Shown here: piece by piece, positions 1-8,294 of the stretch
Position numbering within the stretch: position 1 is the first letter of the stretch
Layout: every line of letters begins with the position of its first letter
NCBI GenBank assembly: GCA_963521065.1
Contig: CAUQTI010000002.1
Location: 62,001-126,000, forward strand
Length of the DNA: 64,000 nt
Direction of reading: 5' to 3'
Source of the DNA: IOR16 sp963521065
Lineage (GTDB): Bacteria; Bacillota; Clostridia; Peptostreptococcales; Anaerovoracaceae
Program-made: the position numbers and the translations under genes
Notes under the pieces: model-generated
What the model saw: the letters and a program-made list of their open reading frames with translations, nothing else
The model's database searches: none
What the model was told of the DNA's origin: nothing

Positions 1-315
1 GGACAATACTATTTAGATGATTTGAGCGAAGAATTAGGATTGGAGCTGGAATCTGAAAACCACGAAACCATCGGCGGATTTATTATTGATTTGATGGGTG
101 AAATCCCAGAGGAAAATGAAACGGAGGAGCGTATTGTATCCCATGAAGGATGTACCTTTAAAGTGGAATCCGTAAAAGATCGCAGAATTGATAAGGTCCG
201 TATTATGTTGACACCAAAGGAAGCTGCAAACGAAGAAGACCCGTCTGTTTTACCAGATGAAAATGCGACTTTAAAGGAGCTGCCCGTTGGAGAACAAAAA
301 ACACAAGAAGCATAA
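1..315 (+). CDS. CorC/HlyC-family transporter-associated protein, C-terminal fragment
   Basis: The reading frame is open from the first base of the window, so this is the 3' end of a longer gene. The visible ~104 residues resemble the CorC_HlyC domain that ends hemolysin C/CNNM-type membrane proteins: a GGFIIDLMGEIPEE segment, then a short beta-rich stretch ending near DRRIDKVRI. Family members usually carry an N-terminal DUF21 membrane domain and a CBS pair, and are linked to divalent cation transport; none of that is visible here. The tail after about residue 80 is acidic and low in complexity. The gene ends just before a terminator-like hairpin. The family call is fairly firm; the substrate is unknown. 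Confidence 0.75.
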   Translation, partial: GQYYLDDLSEELGLELESENHETIGGFIIDLMGEIPEENETEERIVSHEGCTFKVESVKDRRIDKVRIMLTPKEAANEEDPSVLPDENATLKELPVGEQKTQEA

Positions 316-326
316 TTGAATATGAC

Positions 327-356
327 ACATAACCTTCTGTCTCTCCTGCATATAAT
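327..356 (+). promoter_or_regulatory. Candidate SigE-type promoter of spoIIIAA
   Basis: CATATAAT at 349-356 matches the SigE -10 consensus CATACAxT in seven of eight positions. ACATAAC at 327-333, 15 bp upstream, is an imperfect -35. This fits known SigE control of spoIIIA in Bacillus. No start site has been mapped, so it is a prediction. Confidence 0.4.
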
Positions 357-380
357 GGAAATGGGACAGGAGGTTTTTTT
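331..380 (+). terminator. Terminator-like hairpin that also contains the spoIIIAA Shine-Dalgarno
   Basis: The arm at 331-341 pairs with 365-375 (11 bp, one G-T) and is followed by a T run to 380, immediately before the spoIIIAA ATG at 381. The AGGAGG of spoIIIAA (about 368-373) lies in the 3' arm, and the SigE-like -10 lies in the loop. Transcripts from upstream would form the hairpin. A transcript starting near 363 would lack the 5' arm. Confidence 0.6.
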
Positions 381-1310
381 ATGAAGAAAAATACAGCCTT
401 ATTTGAAAAATTACCGTTAGAATTAGCCGTTGAGCTGCAGCGTATGCCAATAGAAGTACAAGAGCAATTGCAGGAAATCCGCATTAAAATTGGACATCCT
501 ATTCTACTGTATGCAGGAAATAAAGAATATGTATTAAAGAGAAGTGCTGATTCGAAGGTTGACAAAGAATATATTAATAATGTGTGTAATTGTATACTTA
601 ATCATTCGGTTTACGCACACCAGCATGATCTTGCAAATGGCTTTGTTACAATAGAAGGCGGGCATCGCGTGGGGTTTTGCGGAAGAGCAGTTATGGAAAA
701 TGGAATCGTCAGCACGCTTACCAATATTACTTCGTTAAACATTAGAAAAAGCCGTCAGATTCCTGGAATTTCTGAACCCTATTATTCATATTTGACAAGC
801 AAGGAGGGACATTTTTATAACACAATTTTAATTTCTCCACCTAAATGCGGAAAAACGACAATGCTCAGAGACTTAATTCGTAATTTAAGCGGACATGGCT
901 TTAAAGTAGGGGTTTGTGACGAGCGCTCAGAAATTGCCGGATTTGATCATTTTGGTGCTTCCTTTGATTTAGGGACAAGAACGGACGTTCTGGATTCGTG
1001 TCCAAAAGAAAAAGCAATGATTATGTTGATTCGATCCATGGCCCCAGACATCATTGCAACCGATGAAATTGGAAAAGAGGCGGACTATGATGCCATTTAT
1101 TCTGCGGTCACTGCAGGCGTTGGCCTCTTGACGACCGTCCATGGAAACAGTTATGAGGATTTACTTCGCTCTCAAGCTAAGAAATTTATAGAAAGCGGAA
1201 TTTTTCAAAGGATTTTATATTTAGGAAACTACCCGAGAATCGGAACTGTAAAAAAAATAACGGATGAAAAAAATCAAATTCTTTACTCTGGAGAAAGGAG
1301 CATTGTATGA
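381..1310 (+). CDS. spoIIIAA: Stage III sporulation protein AA
   Basis: 309 aa. In Bacillus this is the ATPase of the SpoIIIA-SpoIIQ channel between mother cell and forespore. A nucleotide-binding loop (ISPPKCGKTTMLRDL) lies about halfway along and a Walker B-like stretch (DIIATDEIG) follows; the length is normal for the family. The ATG follows AGGAGG at a normal distance. The stop overlaps the spoIIIAB start by 4 bp, which suggests translational coupling. The usual spoIIIAC does not follow AB: six aromatic biosynthesis genes lie in between. Confidence 0.95.
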   Translation: MKKNTALFEKLPLELAVELQRMPIEVQEQLQEIRIKIGHPILLYAGNKEYVLKRSADSKVDKEYINNVCNCILNHSVYAHQHDLANGFVTIEGGHRVGFCGRAVMENGIVSTLTNITSLNIRKSRQIPGISEPYYSYLTSKEGHFYNTILISPPKCGKTTMLRDLIRNLSGHGFKVGVCDERSEIAGFDHFGASFDLGTRTDVLDSCPKEKAMIMLIRSMAPDIIATDEIGKEADYDAIYSAVTAGVGLLTTVHGNSYEDLLRSQAKKFIESGIFQRILYLGNYPRIGTVKKITDEKNQILYSGERSIV

Positions 1311-1819
1311 AACTTGCGCTGTGTATTCTTATTCTTATTTCCTGCTGTGGTGCAGGAGTGGTAAAGGCATTGGAATTTTCTTACCGACACCGGCAGTTGC
1401 GTGAAATCCACCGAAGCTTAAAACGGCTGCAAACAGAAATACAATATGCAAAGGAAACCCTGCCGGTCCTTTTGGAGAATTCTTCAAAAGAAGAAAGCGG
1501 ACTGCTCTCCGCCTTTTACAAAGAAGTTTGCGAAGGGTTGAAGAAAGGAGAAAAAAGCTTTTATGAATGTTGGAATGCCGCATTCTCAGAAATTTATAAT
1601 CGAAGCAGTCTGGTAAAAGAAGATAAAGAAATTTTCATCCAATTAGGGCAGGAATTAGGCAAAAGTGATCTTCCGGGACAAAAGAGTGCCTTCGAACGGT
1701 TTTTTCTAAGGCTGGAGGAACAGATTAACGAAGCGGCAGAAATAAAAAAGAAAAAAGGGAAAATGTATCAAAGCCTTGGATTTTATGGAGGAATCCTTAT
1801 TGTTTTACTGCTTTTTTAG
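1307..1819 (+). CDS. spoIIIAB: Stage III sporulation protein AB
   Basis: 170 aa, typical of SpoIIIAB, a membrane-anchored component of the SpoIIIA channel with distant similarity to type II secretion F proteins. It has an N-terminal hydrophobic segment (about residues 2-18), a charged helical middle and a C-terminal hydrophobic segment (about 157-170), with the expected motif around LGKSDLPGQ. It is coupled to spoIIIAA. Transcription after its stop meets an AT-rich spacer and then a separate promoter for the aromatic operon. Confidence 0.93.
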   Translation: MKLALCILILISCCGAGVVKALEFSYRHRQLREIHRSLKRLQTEIQYAKETLPVLLENSSKEESGLLSAFYKEVCEGLKKGEKSFYECWNAAFSEIYNRSSLVKEDKEIFIQLGQELGKSDLPGQKSAFERFFLRLEEQINEAAEIKKKKGKMYQSLGFYGGILIVLLLF

Positions 1820-1881
1820 AATATTTTTTATCGTTTTTTATGATTATTAGAAAAATAAAATGGAAAGAATAAAAAAAGTAG

Positions 1882-1911
1882 TTGACAATTTTCATTTGAT
1901 GGGTTTATGAT
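1882..1911 (+). promoter_or_regulatory. SigA-type promoter of the aromatic amino acid operon
   Basis: TTGACA at 1882-1887 and TATGAT at 1906-1911 are separated by 18 bp. It stands 42 bp before the leader-peptide ATG and about 325 bp before the DAHP synthase gene, so the transcript would have a long leader. It makes the aromatic operon independent of the sporulation promoter upstream. Confidence 0.75.
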
Positions 1912-1952
1912 ATCCATAAGTTATAAGTTGAAATGCGAGAGAGGAAATGAAA

Positions 1953-2084
1953 ATGAGAAATGCTATGTCAGCAAAATTAAATAGCTTTACTTACTTTAAC
2001 TTTTGGGGCTATTATTTTAGCGCTGACATTTTTTCATATAAATATTTCGATTCGTTTGAGTCTTGTAACATCAAAAATAATTAG
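1953..2084 (+). CDS. Aromatic-rich leader peptide of the aro operon (attenuator peptide)
   Basis: A 43-codon frame with ATG at 1953 and TAG at 2082-2084. A GAGG Shine-Dalgarno lies at 1941-1944, 8 nt upstream. Thirteen of 43 residues are aromatic (7 Phe, 5 Tyr, 1 Trp), eight of them in the 11-residue run FTYFNFWGYYF at residues 12-22. It lies between a strong promoter and an intrinsic terminator, ahead of genes for Phe and Tyr synthesis. This is the classic layout of a ribosome-mediated attenuation peptide. An in-frame ATG at 1947 is too close to the Shine-Dalgarno. Not recognised as a described leader; the function is inferred from composition and position. Confidence 0.8.
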   Translation: MRNAMSAKLNSFTYFNFWGYYFSADIFSYKYFDSFESCNIKNN

Positions 2085-2114
2085 CCAGACTATTTTGGAA
2101 ATTTTGAGAACTCA
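1965..2114 (+). promoter_or_regulatory. Attenuator leader RNA with alternative pairings
   Basis: ATGTCAGC at 1965-1972 is perfectly complementary to GCTGACAT at 2022-2029, enclosing the aromatic codons in a long hairpin. Downstream, TGAGT (2057-2061) can pair with ACTCA (2110-2114), and TCAAAA (2071-2076) with TTTTGA (2102-2107). Both pairings would occupy the 5' arm of the terminator at 2106-2129, so they could act as an antiterminator. The leader-peptide stop at 2082-2084 lies inside this region, so a ribosome finishing the peptide would block it. Confidence 0.6.
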
Positions 2115-2137
2115 GCGGGATGAGTTCTCTTTTTTTA
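2106..2137 (+). terminator. Intrinsic terminator (attenuator) before the DAHP synthase gene
   Basis: GAGAACTCA at 2106-2114 pairs perfectly with TGAGTTCTC at 2121-2129 across a 6-nt loop and is followed by a long T run. It ends about 100 bp before the DAHP synthase start, inside the operon leader. A second hairpin without a T run (2146-2152 with 2156-2162) follows. Confidence 0.85.
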
Positions 2138-2235
2138 TACACAAAGGGAACTTGGAGTTCCCAATAAGTAGAATAAATTCTTTTATTTGCCAAAATTAGT
2201 TCTACGAAATCAATTAGAAAACGGAGGGAAAAAAG

Positions 2236-3249
2236 ATGATTATTGTATTAAAACCAAACACCTTACAAGAGGAAATTGATAAATTATCCGCACTTGTCAG
2301 AGGAAAGGGCGTTGAGGTATATCCAATCGTAGGTACAGAAGTAAGTGTTTTGGGCTTGGTCGGAGATACCAGTAAAGTGGATCGTTCTCAGTTGGAGGCA
2401 AACCGCAACGTTGCACGCGTAATGCATGTGGCAGAGCCGTTTAAGAAGGCAAATAAAAAATTTCATCCGATGCCTACCGTCATTGATATATGCGGACAGA
2501 AAATCGGAGGAGAAAAGCTTGCAATCATAGCTGGACCTTGTTCCGTTGAAAGCGAAGAGCAAATATGCGGAATCGCACAGGATGTAAAAGAATTAGGAGC
2601 AAACTTCCTGAGAGGCGGCGCATTCAAACCTAGAACCTCTCCTTACGCATTTCAGGGCTTAAAATATGATGGCTTGGAGCTTTTAATGGAAGCCCGTAAA
2701 AAAACAGGTCTCCCAATTGTCTCTGAAATTATGTCGACAAATGATTTGGATATCTTTGAAAGAGAAGTGGATGTCATTCAGGTAGGTGCAAGAAACATGC
2801 AGAATTTTGACCTGTTGAAGCAGCTTGGTAAAACCTCAAAACCGATTCTATTAAAAAGAGGGCTCTCTGCAACCATTGAGGAATGGTTGATGTCGGCAGA
2901 ATATATTATGGCTGGCGGTAATGAACAAGTCATTCTGTGTGAACGAGGTATCCGCACCTTTGAATCTTACACTAGAAATACACTTGATCTCAGTGCGATT
3001 CCTGCAGTTAAGGAATTAAGTCATCTTCCTGTTGTCGTCGATCCAAGTCATGCAACCGGAAAGTACTGGATGGTCGAACCGTTAGCAAAAGCCGCAATCG
3101 CTGTAGGAGCAGATGGTCTGATTATCGAGGTTCATAACGATCCGGCAAATGCACTTTGTGATGGTCAGCAGTCGATAAAACCAAAGCTGTTTGGTGAAGT
3201 GATGGAAGAGCTTCGTCTCATTGCAAAAGCCGTAGGACGTGAGCTTTAA
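2236..3249 (+). CDS. aroF: 3-deoxy-7-phosphoheptulonate (DAHP) synthase
   Basis: 337 aa. It catalyses the first step of the shikimate pathway, condensing phosphoenolpyruvate with erythrose 4-phosphate. Residues 1 to about 67 form a small ferredoxin-like domain, as in Thermotoga-type DAHP synthases. The catalytic barrel follows, with conserved IAGPCSVES, RGGAFKPRTSPYAFQG, GARNMQNFDLL and VVDPSHATG segments. The N-terminal domain mediates feedback inhibition in relatives; whether Phe or Tyr is the effector cannot be told. It is the first structural gene of the operon behind the attenuator, with the Shine-Dalgarno GGAGGG. The symbol follows common Gram-positive usage. Confidence 0.95.
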   Translation: MIIVLKPNTLQEEIDKLSALVRGKGVEVYPIVGTEVSVLGLVGDTSKVDRSQLEANRNVARVMHVAEPFKKANKKFHPMPTVIDICGQKIGGEKLAIIAGPCSVESEEQICGIAQDVKELGANFLRGGAFKPRTSPYAFQGLKYDGLELLMEARKKTGLPIVSEIMSTNDLDIFEREVDVIQVGARNMQNFDLLKQLGKTSKPILLKRGLSATIEEWLMSAEYIMAGGNEQVILCERGIRTFESYTRNTLDLSAIPAVKELSHLPVVVDPSHATGKYWMVEPLAKAAIAVGADGLIIEVHNDPANALCDGQQSIKPKLFGEVMEELRLIAKAVGREL

Positions 3250-3287
3250 AGAAGACAGGAAAAGAAAGAGAGTAAATGAGGACGCAT

Positions 3288-4346
3288 ATGGAAAAACAAT
3301 TAAGGGTAAATTTGAAAGAAAACAGTTATTCCATTCATATTAAAAGCGGATTGCTGACGGAAGCCGGTGAAAGAATACGAGAAATTTATCAAGGAAATAA
3401 AATTTTTGTATTGACGGACCATCATGTAAATGGGAAATATATGAAGGATTTGCTTTTTTCTCTCAAGGAGGAAGGTTATAAAGTTCACGTTTACTCGCAG
3501 GAACCGGGAGAAGCTTCAAAATCTTTAATGCAGCTCCAAAAAATCTACGATGCACTATTGCAGGCTGAAATGACACGAAAAGACCTTCTCGTCGTCTTAG
3601 GAGGCGGTGTGGTGGGAGACATCGGAGGATTTGCTGCCGCAACGTATTTGCGGGGAATCCCTTTCCTGCAAATACCAACCTCTCTTCTTGCGCAAGTCGA
3701 CAGCTCGGTTGGAGGCAAAGTCGCAGTGGATCTTCCGCAAGGAAAGAATCTAGTCGGTAATTTCTATCAGCCGAAAGCAGTCTTAATTGATCCGCTCGTA
3801 CTGTCCACCTTACCGGATAAGTTTTTTACAGACGGAATGGCAGAAGTGATTAAATATGGCTGTATCAAAGACCCGGATTTATTTGAGCTACTTTCATCAA
3901 ACACGAACAGAGAATCTATTATGAAACATATTGATGAAATTATCTTTCGCTGCTGCGACCTAAAAAGGGCGTTGGTAGAAGAAGACGAAAAAGATACTGG
4001 AAGTCGCATGCTTTTAAATTTTGGGCATACGATGGCACACGCTATCGAACAAATTCAGAAATATGAGGGATTGACACACGGCGAAGCGGTTGCTGTCGGC
4101 ATGTATCACATTACTGAAAAAAGCGAAGCGCTCGAGTTAACAGCGAAGGGGACTGCCGAAAAAATAAAAAATATTCTCCTCGCTCACAGACTTCCGGTTG
4201 GGATTTCCTCTATTTCAGAAAATGCAATCAAACGCGTGATTCTGCGAGATAAAAAACGAGATGGTGATAAATTGAACGTTGTTCTATTGAAAAAAATAGG
4301 AGAAAGCTACTTATACGAAGGAGGAAAGTCTTTATGGGAAATTTAA
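3288..4346 (+). CDS. aroB: 3-dehydroquinate synthase
   Basis: 352 aa. An NAD- and metal-dependent enzyme that converts DAHP to 3-dehydroquinate. Conserved blocks are GGGVVGDIGGFAAATYLRGI, PTSLLAQVDSSVGGK, the LNFGHTMAHAIE metal-binding region and HGEAVAVGM. ATG 3288 is chosen because GAGG lies 6 nt upstream; an in-frame ATG at 3276 would add four residues. The gene overlaps aroA by 13 bp, which suggests coupling. No dehydroquinate dehydratase, shikimate dehydrogenase or shikimate kinase gene is in the window, so those steps must be encoded elsewhere. Confidence 0.95.
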   Translation: MEKQLRVNLKENSYSIHIKSGLLTEAGERIREIYQGNKIFVLTDHHVNGKYMKDLLFSLKEEGYKVHVYSQEPGEASKSLMQLQKIYDALLQAEMTRKDLLVVLGGGVVGDIGGFAAATYLRGIPFLQIPTSLLAQVDSSVGGKVAVDLPQGKNLVGNFYQPKAVLIDPLVLSTLPDKFFTDGMAEVIKYGCIKDPDLFELLSSNTNRESIMKHIDEIIFRCCDLKRALVEEDEKDTGSRMLLNFGHTMAHAIEQIQKYEGLTHGEAVAVGMYHITEKSEALELTAKGTAEKIKNILLAHRLPVGISSISENAIKRVILRDKKRDGDKLNVVLLKKIGESYLYEGGKSLWEI

Positions 4347-5524
4347 TAATAAAACCAGCCAAGCTATCCGGAAGCGTTCAGGTCCCTCCTTCAAAAAGCA
4401 TTGCACATCGAGCCGTTATTTGTTCCGCACTGAGCAAGGCCGAGTCCTTTTTAAGGTTAAACCTTTCCGATGATTTACTCGCTACCGTAAACGGAATGCA
4501 AGTAATTCGAGAAAAAAAGAACGCATGCATTGATTGTAACGAATCAGGATCTACACTTCGGTTTCTACTCCCCATTTCTTTGGCCTTGACAAACGGAGGG
4601 CGTTTTATAGGAAGAGGAAATTTAGGGAAGCGTCCACTGACACCTTTTTTCCCAATCTTTAAGCAATGCGGCATTCAATATCAGCAGCATGATGGTGCAC
4701 TTCTCGATTTTCGTGTAAATGGCACCTTACTTCCCGGTCATTATTCAATTTCCGGTGATATCAGTTCTCAATTTATCAGCGGACTCTTTTTTTCACTTCC
4801 TCTTTTAGAGGGTGATTCTACTTTGAAAATTACAACCCCCCTTGAATCAAAAGCATATCTGGATTTAACCCTTTCTGTAATGCATGCATTTGGAGTGCAA
4901 ATCGAAGAAAAGAAAAGTCAGATTTATGAAATAAAAGGCGGCCAAGTTTATCAGGATGTGCCTTACGAAGTAGAAGGTGATTATTCACAGGCCGCATTCT
5001 TCCTTTGTGCGAATGCATTAGGTGCGAATGTAAAAGTTGATAACTTAAAACCAGATTCAAAACAAGGAGACAAGGCGGTTTTTGATCTGATAAAAACATT
5101 GACAGCGCCTGATTTAGGTGAAGTTATTACGATTGACGGTTCGCAATGCCCGGATATCATACCGGTAATTGCCTTAACAGCTGCCCTGCAAGAGGGCAAA
5201 CGCATAGAAATTATCCATTCCCAAAGGCTTCGCTTAAAAGAATGTGACCGTATTTTTGCGGTTGCGCAAGAATTGAATCGTCTTGGAGCAAAGATCCAAG
5301 AACGGGAAGACGGGTTTTCGATTGAGGGCGTAAAACAACTTTCCGGTGGTGAGGTTTGGAGTCACAACGATCACCGTATTGCAATGATGCTCTCGATTGC
5401 AGCTACCGTATGCAAAGAACCGATACTACTAAAAGATTATGAATGTGTTACAAAATCCTATCCGGACTTTTTTGAAGACTACAAGAAGATTGGGGGCATT
5501 ATCTATGAGCGGAATATGGGGTAA
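4334..5524 (+). CDS. aroA: 3-phosphoshikimate 1-carboxyvinyltransferase (EPSP synthase)
   Basis: 396 aa, slightly shorter than the usual ~430. It transfers enolpyruvate from PEP to shikimate 3-phosphate. Visible motifs are PPSKSIAHRAVICSAL near the N-terminus, ESGSTLRFLLPI and GKRPLTP in the first lobe, SSQFISGLFFSLPLL in the middle, and RLKECDR followed by HNDHRIAMMLSIA near the end. In the stretch NLGKRPLTP the usual position of the class-defining residues differs from the Escherichia type, but glyphosate sensitivity cannot be judged. It overlaps both neighbours (13 bp with aroB, 20 bp with aroC). Confidence 0.94.
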   Translation: MGNLIIKPAKLSGSVQVPPSKSIAHRAVICSALSKAESFLRLNLSDDLLATVNGMQVIREKKNACIDCNESGSTLRFLLPISLALTNGGRFIGRGNLGKRPLTPFFPIFKQCGIQYQQHDGALLDFRVNGTLLPGHYSISGDISSQFISGLFFSLPLLEGDSTLKITTPLESKAYLDLTLSVMHAFGVQIEEKKSQIYEIKGGQVYQDVPYEVEGDYSQAAFFLCANALGANVKVDNLKPDSKQGDKAVFDLIKTLTAPDLGEVITIDGSQCPDIIPVIALTAALQEGKRIEIIHSQRLRLKECDRIFAVAQELNRLGAKIQEREDGFSIEGVKQLSGGEVWSHNDHRIAMMLSIAATVCKEPILLKDYECVTKSYPDFFEDYKKIGGIIYERNMG

Positions 5525-6605
5525 GCAGCTGGAAATTTCAATTTTTGGTGAATCACACGGAGATGGCATTGGTATCGTGATCAATGGATTGCCCAGTGGA
5601 TTTTTAATTGATGTTCAGGAAATAGACAAAGAGATGAGGCGGCGCGCTCCCGGCAAGGACGCATTTTCTACCCCTCGACACGAAAAAGATGCGCCTCAGA
5701 TTTTAAGCGGCATCTTCCAGGGTAAAACGACAGGAACACCGCTTGCCTGCTTCATTGCAAACACAGATGAACACTCTGCAGATTACTCTGTGCTAGAGCA
5801 GCTGATGCGGCCTGGGCATGGAGATTATCCGGGAGTGATTCGATATCAGGGCGCAGCGGATTATCGAGGAGGCGGTCATTTTTCCGGACGACTGACTGCA
5901 CCTCTTGTTTTTTGCGGCGCAATCTGCAAACAGTTATTAAAAGAACAGGGAATTATAATCGGAGCACATATTCAGCAGATTCGTAAAGTACAGGATATTT
6001 CCCTGCAAGCGAAGGAGATTACCCCGGAAATACTTTTTGGATTAACGCAGCAGCCATTTCCCGTATTGGACCAAGAAAAAACAGAACAGATGCAGAAAGA
6101 AATTCTTGATGCAAAAAGAGACGGTGATTCCGTTGGAGGAATCGTTGAATGTGCGGCAATCGGTCTCGTTGCAGGCATCGGAGACCCGTTTTTTGATTCT
6201 GTAGAATCGACATTATCTCACCTGCTGTTTTCTGTACCGGCAGTCAAAGGCATCGAATTTGGAGACGGCTTCGCAATGAGCGAAAGAAAGGGCTCTGAAT
6301 GCAATGATGCTTACTATTATGATAAGACTACGGTAAAGACGAAAACAAACCATAACGGCGGAATCCTTGGCGGAATTACAAACGGTATGCCGCTTGTGTT
6401 CCGGTGTGCAATCAAACCGACTCCTTCAATTGCAAAGGAGCAGGAAACGATTAATGTAAAAACACAGGAAAATGCAAAAATCTCTGTGCCGGGAAGACAT
6501 GATCCCTGCATCGTACAAAGAGCAGTTCCTGTAATTGAAGCAGTCTGTGCTATTGGAATCTATGAATGTATGAAAAGGAGAGCCGCAGATGGAAGCAGCA
6601 AGTAA
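5505..6605 (+). CDS. aroC: Chorismate synthase
   Basis: 366 aa. It makes chorismate from EPSP using reduced FMN. The N-terminus MSGIWGKQLEISIFGESHG is typical and fixes the start at 5505, although the frame is open further upstream. Other conserved parts are RRRAPGK, RPGHGDYPGVIRYQGAADYRGGGHFSGRLTAP, and GGILGGITNGMPLVFRCAIKPTPSI. The gene overlaps aroA by 20 bp and pheA by 17 bp. It stands between the common pathway genes and the two branch genes. Confidence 0.95.
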   Translation: MSGIWGKQLEISIFGESHGDGIGIVINGLPSGFLIDVQEIDKEMRRRAPGKDAFSTPRHEKDAPQILSGIFQGKTTGTPLACFIANTDEHSADYSVLEQLMRPGHGDYPGVIRYQGAADYRGGGHFSGRLTAPLVFCGAICKQLLKEQGIIIGAHIQQIRKVQDISLQAKEITPEILFGLTQQPFPVLDQEKTEQMQKEILDAKRDGDSVGGIVECAAIGLVAGIGDPFFDSVESTLSHLLFSVPAVKGIEFGDGFAMSERKGSECNDAYYYDKTTVKTKTNHNGGILGGITNGMPLVFRCAIKPTPSIAKEQETINVKTQENAKISVPGRHDPCIVQRAVPVIEAVCAIGIYECMKRRAADGSSK

Positions 6606-7425
6606 AAGAGTTGGTTTTCCGGGTACGGTAGGTTCTTTTTCTGAAGAAGCTTTGATACGGTATTTCGGAGAAAAGCAGCCTAGAAAAGAATATCAGGAAT
6701 TTGAAGATGTATTTCTGGCGCTCTGCAATGAAGAAATTTCTTACGGTATTTTGCCGATTGAAAATTCGTCCACAGGCGCAGTCTCTGCCACCTATGATTT
6801 GTTAAAACAGTACGGATGTTATATCGTCGGCGAAACCTACTGCTCCATCCGCCACCATTTAATCGGACTTTCCGGCACCGGACTTTCTGATATACAAGAG
6901 GTGTATTCACATATTCAAGGACTAGAACAGTGCAGTAATTATCTAAGCCGTTTTTCCGGATGGAAGTTGATTCCTTTTCATAACACAGCGGTCAGTGTAA
7001 AACTGGTGAAGGAAGAAAATTCAAAGATAAAGGCAGCGATTGGCAGTGAACGGGCGGCAGAAGTGTATGGATTGTCTATTTTGGAAAGAAATATTCACAA
7101 TCAGAAAAATAACACGACTCGTTTTGTCATCATAAGTAAATCATTAGAACAAGACCCTAAAAGTAATAAATTCAGTGCGATGCTTTCAATGGAAAACAGA
7201 GCTGGTTTTCTTTATGAACTGTTAGGTGTATTTGCGAAAAATCAGGTAAACCTAGTAAAAATAGAATCGCGCCCCTTGAAAGAACGCGTGTTCGAATATT
7301 GCCTTTACTTAGATTTTGAAGGGGAGCTGCAGAGCGAAAACGTCAGACAGACACTTTTGGCCATTGAAAAAAACAATTATGACTTTAAGCTTTTAGGTTC
7401 TTATGTGAAAGAGGTACAGGTATGA
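6589..7425 (+). CDS. pheA: Prephenate dehydratase
   Basis: 278 aa, monofunctional: there is no N-terminal chorismate mutase domain. It converts prephenate to phenylpyruvate for Phe synthesis. The catalytic domain starts at GFPGTVGSFSEEAL and holds PIENSSTGAVSATYDLL and the NTTRF motif with the catalytic Thr. The C-terminal ACT domain (from about residue 195) carries ESRPLKERVFEYCLYLDFEG; the ESRP motif is the known Phe-binding site, so feedback by Phe is expected. The gene overlaps aroC and is coupled to tyrA by a 4-bp overlap. No chorismate mutase gene is visible in the window. Confidence 0.94.
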   Translation: MEAASKRVGFPGTVGSFSEEALIRYFGEKQPRKEYQEFEDVFLALCNEEISYGILPIENSSTGAVSATYDLLKQYGCYIVGETYCSIRHHLIGLSGTGLSDIQEVYSHIQGLEQCSNYLSRFSGWKLIPFHNTAVSVKLVKEENSKIKAAIGSERAAEVYGLSILERNIHNQKNNTTRFVIISKSLEQDPKSNKFSAMLSMENRAGFLYELLGVFAKNQVNLVKIESRPLKERVFEYCLYLDFEGELQSENVRQTLLAIEKNNYDFKLLGSYVKEVQV

Positions 7426-8264
7426 AGATAGCAATTGCAGGACTAGGGGTAATCGGCGGCTCTTTTGCATTGGCCCTCAAAGAAAGGGGATATACTGAAG
7501 TATTTGGAATCGATACCGATGCAAATACGATTGCACAAGCGAAGGCAATGAATATCATATGTGAAGGGAGTGCCGACGGAAGAGAATTTTTACCCGAAAT
7601 GGACTTGATTTTACTGGCAATTTATCCGAAATTGATTGCTCCCTTTTTAAAGGAGCATAGAGATTTTTTTAAAGACGGCGTAATGATAACGGATACTGCG
7701 GGCGTAAAAGGAGCAATTATGGAGGATATTTTAAAATTGCTTCCAAGTAAAGTGGACTTTATTTTCGGGCATCCGATGGCGGGCCGTGAAAAAAAAGGAC
7801 TTTCCTACGCGAGCAGCGCCGTTTTTCAGGGTGCAAATTACATTTTAACGCCGACAAAATACAATCGTCCTGAAAATTTAGATAAAATCGAAGCCTTGGT
7901 AAAAGAAATCGGATTTGGAAGAGTCAAGCGAATTACACCGGACTTCCACGATGAAATGATCAGCTTTACTTCCCAGCTTCCCCATGCGATGGCAGTTGCA
8001 CTCATCAACAGTGATAAGCAGGGGCGTGACACGGGAAGCTTTATCGGTGACAGCTACCGCGACCTTACCCGAATTGCCAACATGAACGAGGCACTTTGGG
8101 CAGAGCTTTTTCTTGAAAATAAAGAGAACCTGCTCCATTCAATCGACAACTTTAAAAAAGAATTGGACGTCATTCAAGCAGCACTGAAAAATGAGGATGC
8201 GGAAAAATTAAAGAAATGCTTCCGCCAATCAACGGCACGGAGGGAAGCGCTAGACCAAAGATAG
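7422..8264 (+). CDS. tyrA: Prephenate dehydrogenase
   Basis: 280 aa. It oxidatively decarboxylates prephenate to 4-hydroxyphenylpyruvate for Tyr synthesis. The NAD(P)-binding motif GLGVIGGSFALALKERG is at the N-terminus. FGHPMAGREKKG and the helical SFTSQLPHAMAVALINSD segment are typical of the family. There is no C-terminal ACT domain, unlike the longer Bacillus protein, so control may rest on other enzymes or the leader. It is the last gene of the aromatic operon, and a terminator follows within 85 bp. Confidence 0.93.
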   Translation: MKIAIAGLGVIGGSFALALKERGYTEVFGIDTDANTIAQAKAMNIICEGSADGREFLPEMDLILLAIYPKLIAPFLKEHRDFFKDGVMITDTAGVKGAIMEDILKLLPSKVDFIFGHPMAGREKKGLSYASSAVFQGANYILTPTKYNRPENLDKIEALVKEIGFGRVKRITPDFHDEMISFTSQLPHAMAVALINSDKQGRDTGSFIGDSYRDLTRIANMNEALWAELFLENKENLLHSIDNFKKELDVIQAALKNEDAEKLKKCFRQSTARREALDQR

Positions 8265-8294
8265 GTTTCGTTAAAATTGGACAGGATAAAACAG

